From Sophora flavescens (taxonomy: Eukaryota; Streptophyta; Magnoliopsida; Fabales; Fabaceae), in NCBI GenBank assembly GCA_030762895.1, contig CM061070.1, forward strand, positions 29,787,652 to 29,851,651: a DNA stretch of 64,000 nt, given 5' to 3'. Below the pieces are notes generated by a model. The model saw only the letters and a list, made by a program, of their open reading frames with translations, was not told the origin of the DNA and ran no database searches. Position numbers and translations under genes: made by a program. Position 1 is the stretch's first letter. Each line of letters opens with the position of its first letter. Shown in pieces: positions 1 through 10,198 of this stretch.

Positions 1-780
1 CTTATCAGTGAATGTCTTGTAGAACGACCAGCTTAGGTATTTGTTTGGGAATGTATGTTTGACTAGTTTAGTACGTGTGTCTTGAAAGTCTTCAGATGAC
101 TAATTTTCTACCTCAAAATCATAGAATCACCTTGGAAATATCAGTAAATATAATGCTATTTATACCATTGAATAAATACGAAAAGTAAGCATACAGATTC
201 AAAATTCGAAATTTGGGAAATCATTAAAATCAATATCCAAAGATTACTAATAACATCAAACATTCCTATTATATCAGTATAACCAAGAAATCAGCAAAGT
301 TTTGATGGTAGTGATTATTATACAATTATTATAATAAAATCAGATTTTGAATTCTCATTAATGACTTATGAGGACTAAAATATTTGTAATTATAATGCTA
401 TTTATACCATTCAAACGGTCACTGAAATTTCGGCATAAAAGATTCAAAATTCGAAAATGATAGATTGAAAATATTTTAATTCCATGATTGAAAAATGGAA
501 TTAATTTATACTTAGATGTAATTAATTTAATTAATTTAATAAACTATATTTAGAAGGTTTGTCTTATCATTTAGAAAAGTTTGATTTGTCTTATAATCGT
601 TCCAAAACTTAAAAACATAAACTTTTTTCTTTAAACTTTTTGATTAGTTAATCAAATTTAATAATATTTGATATTTGATATATAAAAAATGCATCCAATA
701 ATTATAACGAATGCAAATAAATATTTTATAATTTTTAAAAAAACTATACTATTAAAGAAAATGATTTCACCGCAGGTGCA
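1..780. other. AT-rich non-coding flank, possible LTR debris
   Basis: No gene is visible. The stretch is very AT-rich. Two similar blocks occur at about 151-215 and 393-460; both contain TATAATGCTATTTATACCAT followed by CAAAATTCGAAA, so this is a diverged direct duplication. The first 60 bases contain GTCTTGTAGA, then an ACCAGCTTAGG-like string. The same succession is seen on the minus strand of element C near 60560-60600, so the edge may be debris of that LTR family. The assignment is weak. Confidence 0.3.
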
Positions 781-2080
781 GTGATAAGGAAATGAGCTTC
801 TCTAAGGGAAAAGAGAAGACAAAAATAACATGATACATAAATATATTTTCTAAAAATGGGTAACTTATATAGGAAAAAGGAAAAAATAAATCAAATAGAT
901 TTTAAAAGAGAAGAAAAATAAAAATGTGATAGATAAACCTGGACACCTTAAGAAACTTGGACACCTTAAGCAAGTGGTCAGATGTTCGAATCCTGACTCT
1001 TGTGTATGGAGAAAACCTGGTTGGGAGGGGAGAACCCACCTTGTGTGCCCAACAGGTTCCCCGACGGAGATTAGTCACTGCTAATGGTGGTGGATACTTC
1101 GTACCTATGTTATGGTTACCAACAAAAATATTTTTTAAAAATGGTTCACTTTCACGGGAAATGGAGGAGAATTAACTCAAATATATTTTCAAGAGAGAAG
1201 AAAAAGTAATATGATAAATAAATATATTTTCTAAAGATGGTTAACTTACACGGGAAAAGATGAGAAATAAATCAAATAGATTTTCAAGACAGCAGAAAAT
1301 AATAATATGATAGATAATTATATTTTCTAAAAATGGTTAACTTGCACCGAAAAAAGAGAAGAAATAAATCAAATAGATTTTCAAGATAGAAGAATAAAAA
1401 TAATATGGTAGATGATTATATTTTCTAAAAACAGTTAACTTACACTGGAAAAAAATGAGAAATAAATTAAATAGATGTTTAAGAGATAAGAAAAATAAAT
1501 ATATTTTAGATAAAAAAATATTTTCAAAAAATGGTTCACTTACTTGGGGAAAATAGGAGAATTAACTCAAATAGTTTTTTAAAAATGGTTGACTTGCACC
1601 GGGCAAAGAGAAGAAAAAAAAACAAATAAATTTTCAAGAGAGAAGAAGAAAAATAATATGGTATATAAATATATTTTCTAAAAATGCTTAACTTGTACGA
1701 GAAAAAAGAGGAGGAATAAATCAAATAAATTTATAAGAGAGAATAAAAAAATAATATGATTAATAAATATATTTTCTAAAGAAATTTAACTTACACTATA
1801 CGATGAGAAGAAATAAATCGAATAGATTTTAAGAGAAAAGAAGAAGATTAATATGATAGATAAATGTAATTCTATAAATGGTTAATTTGCACGGGAAACA
1901 GATGAGAAATAAATCAAATAGATTTTCAAGAGAGAAGAAAAAATTAATATGATTGATAAATATATTTTAGAAAAACGGTTGATTGCATGAGAAAATAGGA
2001 CAACTATATCAAATAGATTTTTAGATAGAATAAAAATAATAATACGATAGATAAATATTTTTCCTAAAATTCATATCATT
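780..2080. repeat. Degenerate tandem array, unit about 100 bp
   Basis: About a dozen diverged units repeat the order ATATTTTCTAAAAATGGTTAAC, a short ACGGGAAAA-like stretch, GAGAAGAAATAAATCAAATAG, ATTTTCAAGAGAGAAGAA and AATATGATAGATAAAT, with a spacing near 100 bp (for example about 1262 and 1359). Units differ by many substitutions and small indels, so the array is old. No coding sequence is credible here. The array is interrupted by a SINE-like insert at about 937-1131. Confidence 0.75.
937..1131 (+). mobile_element. SINE-like insert in the tandem array
   Basis: This block of about 195 bp breaks the tandem array and is far less AT-rich than its surroundings. It contains GTTCGAATCC at 984-993, which matches the RNA polymerase III B box of tRNA-derived SINEs. 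AAGCAAGTGG just upstream resembles a decayed A box, but the A-to-B spacing is much shorter than in a tRNA, so the head would be deleted. The 5' edge holds a 12 bp direct duplication (GGACACCTTAAG) and the 3' end runs into an A/T-rich tail. A fragment of another non-autonomous repeat is the alternative. Confidence 0.4.
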
Positions 2081-3479
2081 AAAAAAATTATTGGGACGTA
2101 TTTAGTATTATTGTTTAAATAAATTATATTGAGAAAAGATTTATCGGCTTAAAATGCAGTTGTTGCTTTGAAAATAAATATTTATTATTAAATGTTCGAA
2201 AAAGTACGATACTAAGGCAGTAGGAGAAGAAGTAATGATTTTTTTTAAACAACCCTTTTTTAAAAATTGTTTTCCACAATACCCCACTTTCTCAATTATG
2301 TATTATGTAACATCCTGTTTTTCCTATGCTTTCTGTAGCAGTAAATATATATTTAAATGTGTTTATTTTAGAGTAAAATCAGAGGATGATTTTAATTAAA
2401 ATAAAATCATTTTCTTGTGTTGTTATATCACATGAAGTCACGGTGAAATTTTCGGTTGAAAATTCAGACAGAAGCCGGTCTGCGTTTTCACTACCGGTAC
2501 AAGTTTACTGTGCATAAAACCTAATTTTCAAGAAGATTTTATATACAAGAAAAAGCAAAAAAAAATATAATATATGGAGCAGATTAGGGAAATGGAGCAG
2601 ATTAGGGAGCATAAAATAAGTGAGGAGACATGATGGAAGGGGCTATGACACACTCCAAAAGTGTAATCATCATATTTTTCAAATTATAATACTATTCTAA
2701 TCCAAAAGTCATTTCTCTCTCTTCCTCCATCCAATCAAGCATTAAACCACTAAGCTTGCTCAACAAGCTCTCCCTCACTCCCCTTGGTCGTGAGTTTTCT
2801 CCCCCCTTTCTATATATATCCTTTTCATTTTCACTTCATCATCTTCCTTCTTCAAACTCCATTAAACCTTCATCTTCTTCCTTTCTTCTAAAAGTTCAAG
2901 CTCTTAAAGCTTTAGTTTTTATTCATCTTTTCTACTTGAGTTCTTCATTAGAGTTCTTCCTTATACTAAGGGTAATGCTCCCATATGAATCTTTTTGCAA
3001 GTTTCATCTTTTATTTCTTAGTTTACATTATGTGTTCTTTATATGCTTTAAACTTCTAAAATCTCTCTAAAATGGTAGAAAACTCCTTTTGAGTTGAAAC
3101 CACTTTATATAGTCTTGTATTAACTTATATTTTCACATACTAAGAGGTTGTGTAAAACAAAATCTCTACCCATCTCTTCCAATGAAGGCCGAATGCTTGC
3201 ATTTGTGACCTAGGAGGTTTTGTTTCAAGTTTTGGAATATGATCATGTGTTTGAGTTTCTAACTATCCATTGATCTTAAATCTATAAACCTTGGAAGTTT
3301 TGATAGCTTGTGCCTAGGATACTATGTTTCAACTTTCCAAGTATGATCATGGATTTAGAACTCTTAATACCTTGTGATTCTAAACCTAAGAGTTATTGTT
3401 AAACAAAGAATATTTTCCCATCATCCTATGATGGCCGAAACTTAGAGTTTAGGTGCTAGGATGTTTGAGTTTTTATTTT

Positions 3480-3990
3480 TCCAAAATGATCATGGACTTG
3501 AGCTCCATAAGATATTTGGATGCTAAGTCTAAGAGATTGGAAAGTTTAAGGATTCCTAACTTGTTTATTCTATGTTATTAAAACTAGGATGTATTACTTT
3601 CATTTTTTCCAAGATGATCATGGACTTGAGCTCCATAAGATATTTGGATGCTAAGTCTAAGAGATTGGAATGTTTAAGTTTCCATTGTTTTCCAAGATGA
3701 TCATGGACTTGAGCTCCATAAGATATTTGGATGTTAAATCTAAGAGATTGGAATGTTTAAGTTTCCATTGTTTTCCAAGATGATCATGGACTTAAGCTCC
3801 ATAAGATATTTGGATGCTAAGTCTAAGAGATTGGAAAGTTTAAAGATTTCTAGCCTATAAATCCTATGAAGGCCGAACCTAGAAGGTTATGGACCTAGGA
3901 TACTTTGTTCTTATTTTTCCAAAATGATCATGGTTTGGAGCTCCTTAATACATATGGATGCTAAACCTAAGAGATTGGAAAGTTTAGTGA
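3480..3990 (+). repeat. Tandem repeats inside element A
   Basis: About five copies of a block containing ATGATCATGGACTTGAGCTC and AAGATATTTGGATGCTAAG, then TCTAAGAGATTGGAA, lie at spacings of roughly 84 to 143 bp (near 3486, 3613, 3699, 3782 and 3925). The middle copies are nearly identical and the outer ones diverge. This looks like local expansion within the LTR, and nothing suggests coding. Confidence 0.75.
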
Positions 3991-5685
3991 ATGCTAGCCT
4001 ATTTTACTAGCCTTGGCCGAATGCCCTAAGTTTAAAACTTTGGGGGATTTTAATTCAACTTTGTTAAATGATCATTGTTTATGAACTCCTAACACTAAAG
4101 GATCATAAGTCCATGAGTTGTATAATTTTTGGGAATCTCTAACCCTAAGAACTAGTCTTGGCCAAACCTATACCTTGTGGTTTAGTGTTCTTGTTTGATT
4201 TTAACTTGTGATTTTGTGTTCATAACCTTAGACTTCCATCACGGAGGAAACGAGAACGTTCGTGACATACCTCTTCGAGCATCTAATCTTCTTACCTTCA
4301 CAGAAAGTAAGAGGGGATTGCCTAGGGATATTCAATGACTATATGCATGTGTGTATGTGTTTACTTGAGTGATTTGAATATTATTATGATGTGGAGCAAA
4401 CAATTGAATGACTTGTTTTGCTTGAACTATTGTGATTATTACTTGAAGTTGATTATTACTTGTCTTAAAGTATTATGAGTTGTATATATGTGATGAACTA
4501 TCGTTAACTGTGATATTATTGTTGAGAATATATTACTGTTGATTGAAATTTGAGAAGCCGGACTTGAGTCTGTGCACAATGATTATTGCTAGTTTAAAAC
4601 GCTTACTTCAAGAGAATGAGATTCTAGTTTTGAAAAGAAACGTTGAAGTGTTTTAAAGTCAATAGAAACTACCTTTTTGTGATCCAAAGTTTGTATGAGA
4701 GAAAACCTTTTTCGATCTGTGTGTTTCATGAAGGAAAAACCCCTTTGAAAATATTTGACTTTATTCCATCAAGGATTTCAAAAGCAAACGAATTTCCAAA
4801 TGTTTTATAAAAGACTTTGTAAAGGAAAATATTTTCTCCTAAATGATTTAGAAACATTCCGGTTACTTGGATAAGTGACCGAGGTTTTGTTTTGGTTTTT
4901 GATTTTCACTAAGCTAAAAGTAAGCACATGTGGAAGAGAATACTAGTTCGCGAGACGTCGCCTCTAGCATTCAGTTTATGCACGTGATCTAGGATCCGTG
5001 TCAAGAATTATGGACCAAGGGTCCTAATCGTGATATTATGGGCCAGGAGTCTTAATTTTGGAATTGAGGACTGTGTGTCCTAATTTCGTTGTTATGGGCT
5101 AGGAGTCCTTATCATGTTGAAATAAAACATGGATAAAATTATAATTGTTCTACAACCACAACCTTGGACTGCGGCATCGGTCTAAGGTGTTGTGATTGAG
5201 CACCCGGACTGTGTGTCCTGTGTTATTGATTTTCAAGTAATGAAAATTGTGAATAGTCGTTAGCTTTGGGCTTCGACAACGGAAAAGAGTGAACACAAAG
5301 AAAAGTCTCGATAATGAAAAGTCTTTTATTCAAATGTATTTCCCCTTAGCAGACGTGCTTGAGTTAACGGAATACACGCTTAAGATGTGGTATTCGATGA
5401 GGTATGCATCCGAATGGCCGTTATAAGGGATTCGTGATGATGTTGATCTGGGTGCATGAGGTGACGAAGACAACTTGCCAAATGTGGCGTATGAGCCTGA
5501 TCAACTCTTTCTTTCTTAATGATAAAACGGTGATGGTATCTCATGAGATTAAGATTAGAGCCTGATGATTGTATGTATCATGTGTATGGTTGTGTGCGAT
5601 ATATCCGTTGTCGGTATCTCACTCTTTCATTTCAACTTGTTATTCTCTCTTCCCTTTTGGTACCGCCGTATGTGTATAAGTTCAG

Positions 5686-6156
5686 ATGGATCCCAATATC
5701 CCACTTGTGCCGACAATGTCAAAGACTGAGGTCTTCGACGACGTAGGGAATGCCGGGGCATGGCTGATACATCCAGGGGCGACATCTGCCACATACCACG
5801 GAGCAATCACCACAACCGATTTAAATGCTGATGGAGACCCAATCCGTAGGAGCCATACCGTGGAGACTAGGAGGGTAGCTCTGCCTCCGACTTGGTATTA
5901 CCTTCACACACTACGAGCTAACGGACTGCTATATTAGCCACCACCTCTAGACGTAGAGCCGGCAGCACCGATTGAGGAGGATCCTGAGGAAGACTTCTAT
6001 GAGGTCATGGAGGAGGATGAGCCGGAGTATCACATTATGGATCATGATGATGATGACGATTCCGTAGATGAGGGCGGTGAAGTCATAGATCCATTACCTG
6101 ATGTCTCGTCTTGTGGGAGCATTTGTGGAGACCCTGCTTGTAGCCAATGTCAGTAA
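5686..6156 (+). pseudogene. Acidic 157-codon ORF in element A, one internal stop
   Basis: I do not recognise this protein. A reading frame opens with ATG at 5686, is closed once by TAG at 5935-5937, and then stays open in the same frame to TAA at 6154-6156. The first part has ordinary globular composition (IHPGATSATYHG, RRVALPPTWYY). The second is strongly acidic, with runs such as EEDPEEDF, a row of aspartates (DDDDDS) and a cysteine-containing end (SSCGSICGDPACSQC). ATG follows a splice-acceptor-like TAAGTTCAG. Codon-like composition, frame continuity across the stop and GC content above the surrounding LTR all argue for a former coding region. It may be a protein specific to this element family or a captured host fragment. 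Confidence 0.45.
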
Positions 6157-6356
6157 CCAGTTCGAAGCGTTTTATGGATAGTCTTCCATCATCTTACTTT
6201 TTAGAGTTACCTTTTTGGATGTGGTTTCGGACCCTCTTTCCCTGTGTCTTTACTTACTCTCTTTTAAGTTGTATCGTCTAGATCTCTAATTCTATTGCAA
6301 TGGCCGTTGATAAGGCCCTATCTTATGTACTGGAACTTAGCTCTCATTGCGACATG

Positions 6357-6357
<1 letters not shown>

Positions 6358-6436
<79 letters not shown>
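6358..6436. repeat. (TA)n microsatellite
   Basis: About 79 bp of uninterrupted TA dinucleotides lie near the 3' end of element A. Reading frames through it give artificial Tyr-Ile proteins on both strands. Confidence 0.98.
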
Positions 6437-6441
<5 letters not shown>

Positions 6442-6981
6442 CTTCAATTCATGTTCTGAGTGTTCATCACCTTTATCGTGTTTCATCCTTTCAAAAAAAA
6501 AACTACCGTTTTTTGTGTACTCATCCATCGAGAAAATGATACTTTTCGAAAGTAACCAGTATTGTAAATAAGAAATATTTCCGCAATTGGGTAACCATGT
6601 GATGCCGGGTTTAGGGTGTCACGTACCAAAATACCCCACTTTTTGGTACCAAGTGAAAAGTTGTTTTTTCAATCAACGACTTCTCAATGTATTTTTTTTT
6701 TAATTTCTGAATTTAAAACTTAAAAAACGAAAAAAAAAAGGTAAGGTGAGAAATCACTTTTTCAAATAACGACTTCTCACCTATGTAAAAAAAACATGGT
6801 GAGAAGTCATTATTTGAAAAAGTGACTTCTCACTAGTGTTAAAAAAAAAACACAAGTGAGAAGTCGTAGAATGAAAAAATAACTTCTCATTGTACCAAAA
6901 AGTGGGGTATTTTGGTACATAATTGGGAAAATGGGTATTATGGAAAATAATTTTAAAAAAAGGGTTATTTTAAAAAAAATC

Positions 6982-7370
6982 AAAAATTAATTTATAACTT
7001 TTCTTTAAATTAGAAACAAATTCACAATAAAACCTTATTGTCTATTTTCAAATATTATGCTTTTTTTTATATATTCTTTATGCATGTCTTATTTTTTAAA
7101 CTATACTTTTAACACTAAAATTGTATATTAGACTATATGTACTTACTATTTATGCTCAAGAGTGATTATCTTTATTGTAGTATCAATACTTCAATAATAA
7201 TTATTAAGTTAATATATGATACATTTTACGATCGGCGGTTCAAAAAAATAATTTTTTAACAATTTTTTGGTATATATTTCCCACACAAAAATTTAAACCA
7301 CACAACGTGAAATCAAAAATTACATATATAATTCGTCGGGAAAAAATTACATGTATATATATATATGAGA
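6982..7370. other. AT-rich spacer, nothing recognised
   Basis: The spacer lies between the foldback element and the MULE. It is AT-rich, with a short TA run at its right end next to the MULE terminus. No gene or repeat family is recognised. Confidence 0.6.
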
Positions 7371-7525
7371 TAGGATCCGTTGACGTCAGGTGTAAGTCTA
7401 AAGACTTACGTCAAATCTAGACCATTGAAATTAATCAATCCGATGGATTAGAATATTTTAATTAAAAAAGTCTAAAAAATAAAAAAAGCAATCACGTGAC
7501 CCTCTCTTATCCTGGCATTTTTTTA
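7371..7525 (+). repeat. MULE left terminal inverted repeat
   Basis: It matches the reverse complement of 13285-13438 over about 155 bp. Many of the few differences are of C/T or G/A type at CpG (GACGTC versus GACATC, CACGTG versus CACATG), consistent with methylation decay. Confidence 0.9.
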
Positions 7526-7751
7526 GCCCCTCCAGATATCACTTGTCGTTAGTTTTTATGTAAAAAGTTCAAGGACCGTCCAAGCTTAATATTTTCTTTC
7601 ATCCCCTAAACCTTCTTCGCTGTTACGAACGCCACACCAAGCCCTGCCGCCATCGAATAATGCTACCCCACGCCGCCGTGAAGCATGCTACGAATCGTCG
7701 GGGCGCATATGCCTCGCCTCGCCTCACCGGAGCACGCCACACCGTGAGTCG

Positions 7752-9095
7752 ATGACGGCCACGGCGTCTGTTACGAACTTTCAAGGAGCACGTCTCGCCG
7801 CCACCAGATCACGACGCGTCACCGCCGATGTGACTTCGCTTTTGACAAAAGTTTTCCTCTTTGTTTCCTTACAGTGGCGAACTGGTTCCTCTTTTCTTGA
7901 ATCCTTCCGAAATGACCACCCTTTTGTTTTGTTAACTGCGTTGAAGGTATGGCATTTAGAACAATTTTTTGTTGTATTGGTTTTATGGCAGTTTGAAAAC
8001 AATGCTACTGGAGTTGTATCCACTTGTTTGATACCTTCATATATTTTCCCTTTTCGCCTTATTTTTTCAACAGGCAAAGAGAGAAGAATTGCTTCAATTT
8101 GTCCAAACTGCAATTTCAAAGCTGAAATTAAATGTCGATCTCATGAGGTTGTTGCAAAAATATCTTTGTGGATGCTTGTTTGAACTAGAAATGTGCTTTT
8201 CTCTTTATCAGCAGATAGATATCTTAATTATTTGAACTTGACTGATGTGTGCTTGGGGTTATGAAATGCCAGTACTTGCTATTTGCTACATTGCTCACTC
8301 TTACATGGATAGTCATGTAATATCATCATTTTCATAGCTTCACGTTTGTTCAGGTTTGATCAATCGGGGCATCACTTTTGCATACTCTACAATTAGAGTT
8401 TGCTGCGATATGTTTGGTTACAATTGGTCAGAGATACACTATAATTAGTTATAAATAAGTTATATTTAGTTGTTTGGTTAGTATCATCTATTGAATATTC
8501 TTTTGTTCCAAGTCCTTGTATTTCATTTCTATCTAGAAGTGCTATCTGTTTCAAAGGTTACTTCCTTTAATTGTTTCATTTCAAACCATTTTGATTTGAT
8601 ATTATAAATTCTATAAGTGTGAAGTGTACATATTAATTTTGACAATTATTGGTGCCTGTCTGTTTCTCATCATGCCCTACAATTCCTATAGATGTGAAGC
8701 ACAACTTAGCATGTGCTGTAATTTGTAATTATACTGTTTTGAGTATTAGTTGGCCTACTCTTGAGTGAGCGCTAAGTAATATAGAAATTTTCTTATGCAT
8801 AAACCAAAAAATCTATTAATCTTTTACTCTTTGTAAACTAATTTGATAGCAAACTTTTCTGTTGCACTAATAGCAGGATGTCTACTTCGATGATGACTCT
8901 GCTCAAGTAGTCTTATCTTCCCTACGACTTGGTGATGACCAAAGGAGGTGAATATAATTATTGTACTAGGATAATATAGCATTTATATTCGACTTGTGGT
9001 GGGATTACTTGTATTACTTACTGAAGTTATTTTACTTTCTTACTTGTGATGGTTTGACATGATGCAGAATGCAATATGACTTGAGAGAAGAATGA
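7752..9095 (+). pseudogene. Captured host gene fragment in the MULE (unidentified)
   Basis: I do not recognise the protein, but exon-intron structure is visible. An exon at 7875-7946 lies between an acceptor (CCTTACAG) and a donor (AAG|GTATGG) and reads RTGSSFLESFRNDHPF in frame. It continues in the same frame into an exon beginning at 8074 after TTTTTTCAACAG, reading KREELLQFVQTAISKLKL. A further exon-like block at 8877-8947 (acceptor AATAGCAG, donor GGAG|GTGAAT) reads FDDDSAQVVLSSLRLGDD. The last block, from 9068 to a TGA at 9095, reads MQYDLREE. The phase from the second to the third block does not fit directly, so an exon is missing or broken. Intron-containing gene pieces between MULE TIRs are the signature of Pack-MULE transduplication. 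A second native MULE gene is the alternative. Confidence 0.5.
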
Positions 9096-10198
9096 GGACC
9101 TAGTCAGATGCTTGTATAGCTAGTGTGAAATGTGCCATTCATTCAAGAAACAAGACTTGAGTCATATTTTAATTTTTGAGACTCAAAATTTGAGAATTTT
9201 CCATCTACTTTGGTTCATTCTAGGGGGGCAAGAAAGTGAACAAAAATCCAAGAAAACTATTAGGGGATGGACTCAGTGGGATTTACTGCTATTTGGATCC
9301 TGAGTATTAAACTGTCTACACCGGAGGTGGACTTTTCCAACTTGTAGCAGCATAGATGAAGCTGCAGCAACATAAATCAGGGAAAGGCCGACAGCAATTG
9401 CTACTGTGTTCTCTGCTCCATCAGAAGATGATCCTGCACTTCCTGAACTTTACTCCCATTGTTTTGTTTTGGGAATGCCGGGGGTTGTGGTTGTTGTAAA
9501 TAGATGAAATTGTCAAATGTGTACAGAGTTGCTACTCACTATGCAAAAATTTTAAGACCTTTGATGTACCAAATATTTGCATCGTAAGATCAAGTTGATA
9601 TGAATGAGATGTTGTCTTTTTGAATGAGATTAAACCAAGAAAACAAATTCGTCTTAATGTTTGAAGACTTATCTGCATAATTGCTGTAACAACAGCCTTT
9701 AACACAACCATTCAAACCATCAATTCTATTTAATTGAGAACAACATTGCAAATGATATAGAATTACTAAAACTGAATTGAAACAAAAGTATTCAAGTCAT
9801 TATTTCAAAGAAAATGGAACAAAAATATGGTCCAAAAAACAAAAAAAAGTAGAAAATTGGTCCTGAATCAGTTATGAAAAATTCTCTTCTCCTCCCTTTC
9901 TATACACTAGAACTGGTGCTGAAAATTGGTGCTGAATCTGGTCATTATATACTAGAACTGAATCAGAGTCCGAAGCACAGCTAAGTATGTCCACATCAGG
10001 TTCACCTGTAACCCAAAGTCAAAAAACATATAAATACATGTTAAAACTTATTTGAAACACAATTTAAAATTCCTTGCAATCCAAATTCATTGAACTTAAA
10101 TACATGTAAAGATAATTCAAAACATCAAGATATTTCAAACTCATACCTTTTTAAGTAGGTTGATCAATTCCTGCCTCATCCATCTTTTGCTTGCAACT
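9096..10198. other. MULE interior without a recognised gene
   Basis: This lies between the captured-gene segments and the 3' end of the transposase gene. No open frame of note is present. Part of it presumably serves as the 3' region of the two converging transcription units. Confidence 0.5.

Larger units (their letters stand above)
2306..6621 (+). mobile_element. Element A: large solo-LTR-like element
   Basis: The 4.3 kb insert starts TGTAACATCC and ends GGGTGTCA, the near-palindromic TG...CA ends typical of Ty3/gypsy LTRs. It splits a foldback element, which fixes its limits well; the flanks (ATGTA left, ACGTA right) are only a rough duplication. No gag, protease, RT or integrase can be found. 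It shares ordered blocks with element C: GGTCTGCGTTTT at 2477-2488, and TGAACACAAAGAAAA at about 5290. With C and B it shares a GCAGACG-type motif. It also shares a GTATCTCAC block with B. The simplest reading is a solo LTR of a large gypsy element, lineage not determined. It carries internal tandem repeats and a short broken ORF, described separately. Confidence 0.6.
2237..6981. mobile_element. Foldback (MULE-type) element split by element A
   Basis: The left arm (2237-2305) and the reverse complement of the right arm (about 6896-6981) match closely: GATTTTTTTTAAA, then ACCCTTTTTTAAAA, CCACAATACCC-like sequence and CAATTATGTA. The inner part (6622-6900) has a second inverted copy of CAAAATACCCCAC and direct repeats of GAGAAGTCATTATTTGAAAA type. 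The original element was therefore a foldback of about 430 bp with no gene. Element A (2306-6621) sits inside its left arm. No clear target-site duplication is visible at the outer ends. The style resembles the Mutator-type MITE at 58459-58770. Confidence 0.6.

Noticed and set aside
957..1175. 72-codon ORF in the SINE-like block
   Set aside because: The frame spans the insert and array junction and matches no protein; the B box suggests a pol III unit instead.
2756..3070. 104-codon ORF at the start of element A
   Set aside because: It is a T/C-rich leader-type sequence giving a Ser/Phe/Leu peptide; a similar pyrimidine-rich leader without a conserved frame is seen in elements B and C.
6300..6571. 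Short proteins rich in Tyr-Ile on both strands
   Set aside because: They are translations of a (TA)n microsatellite.
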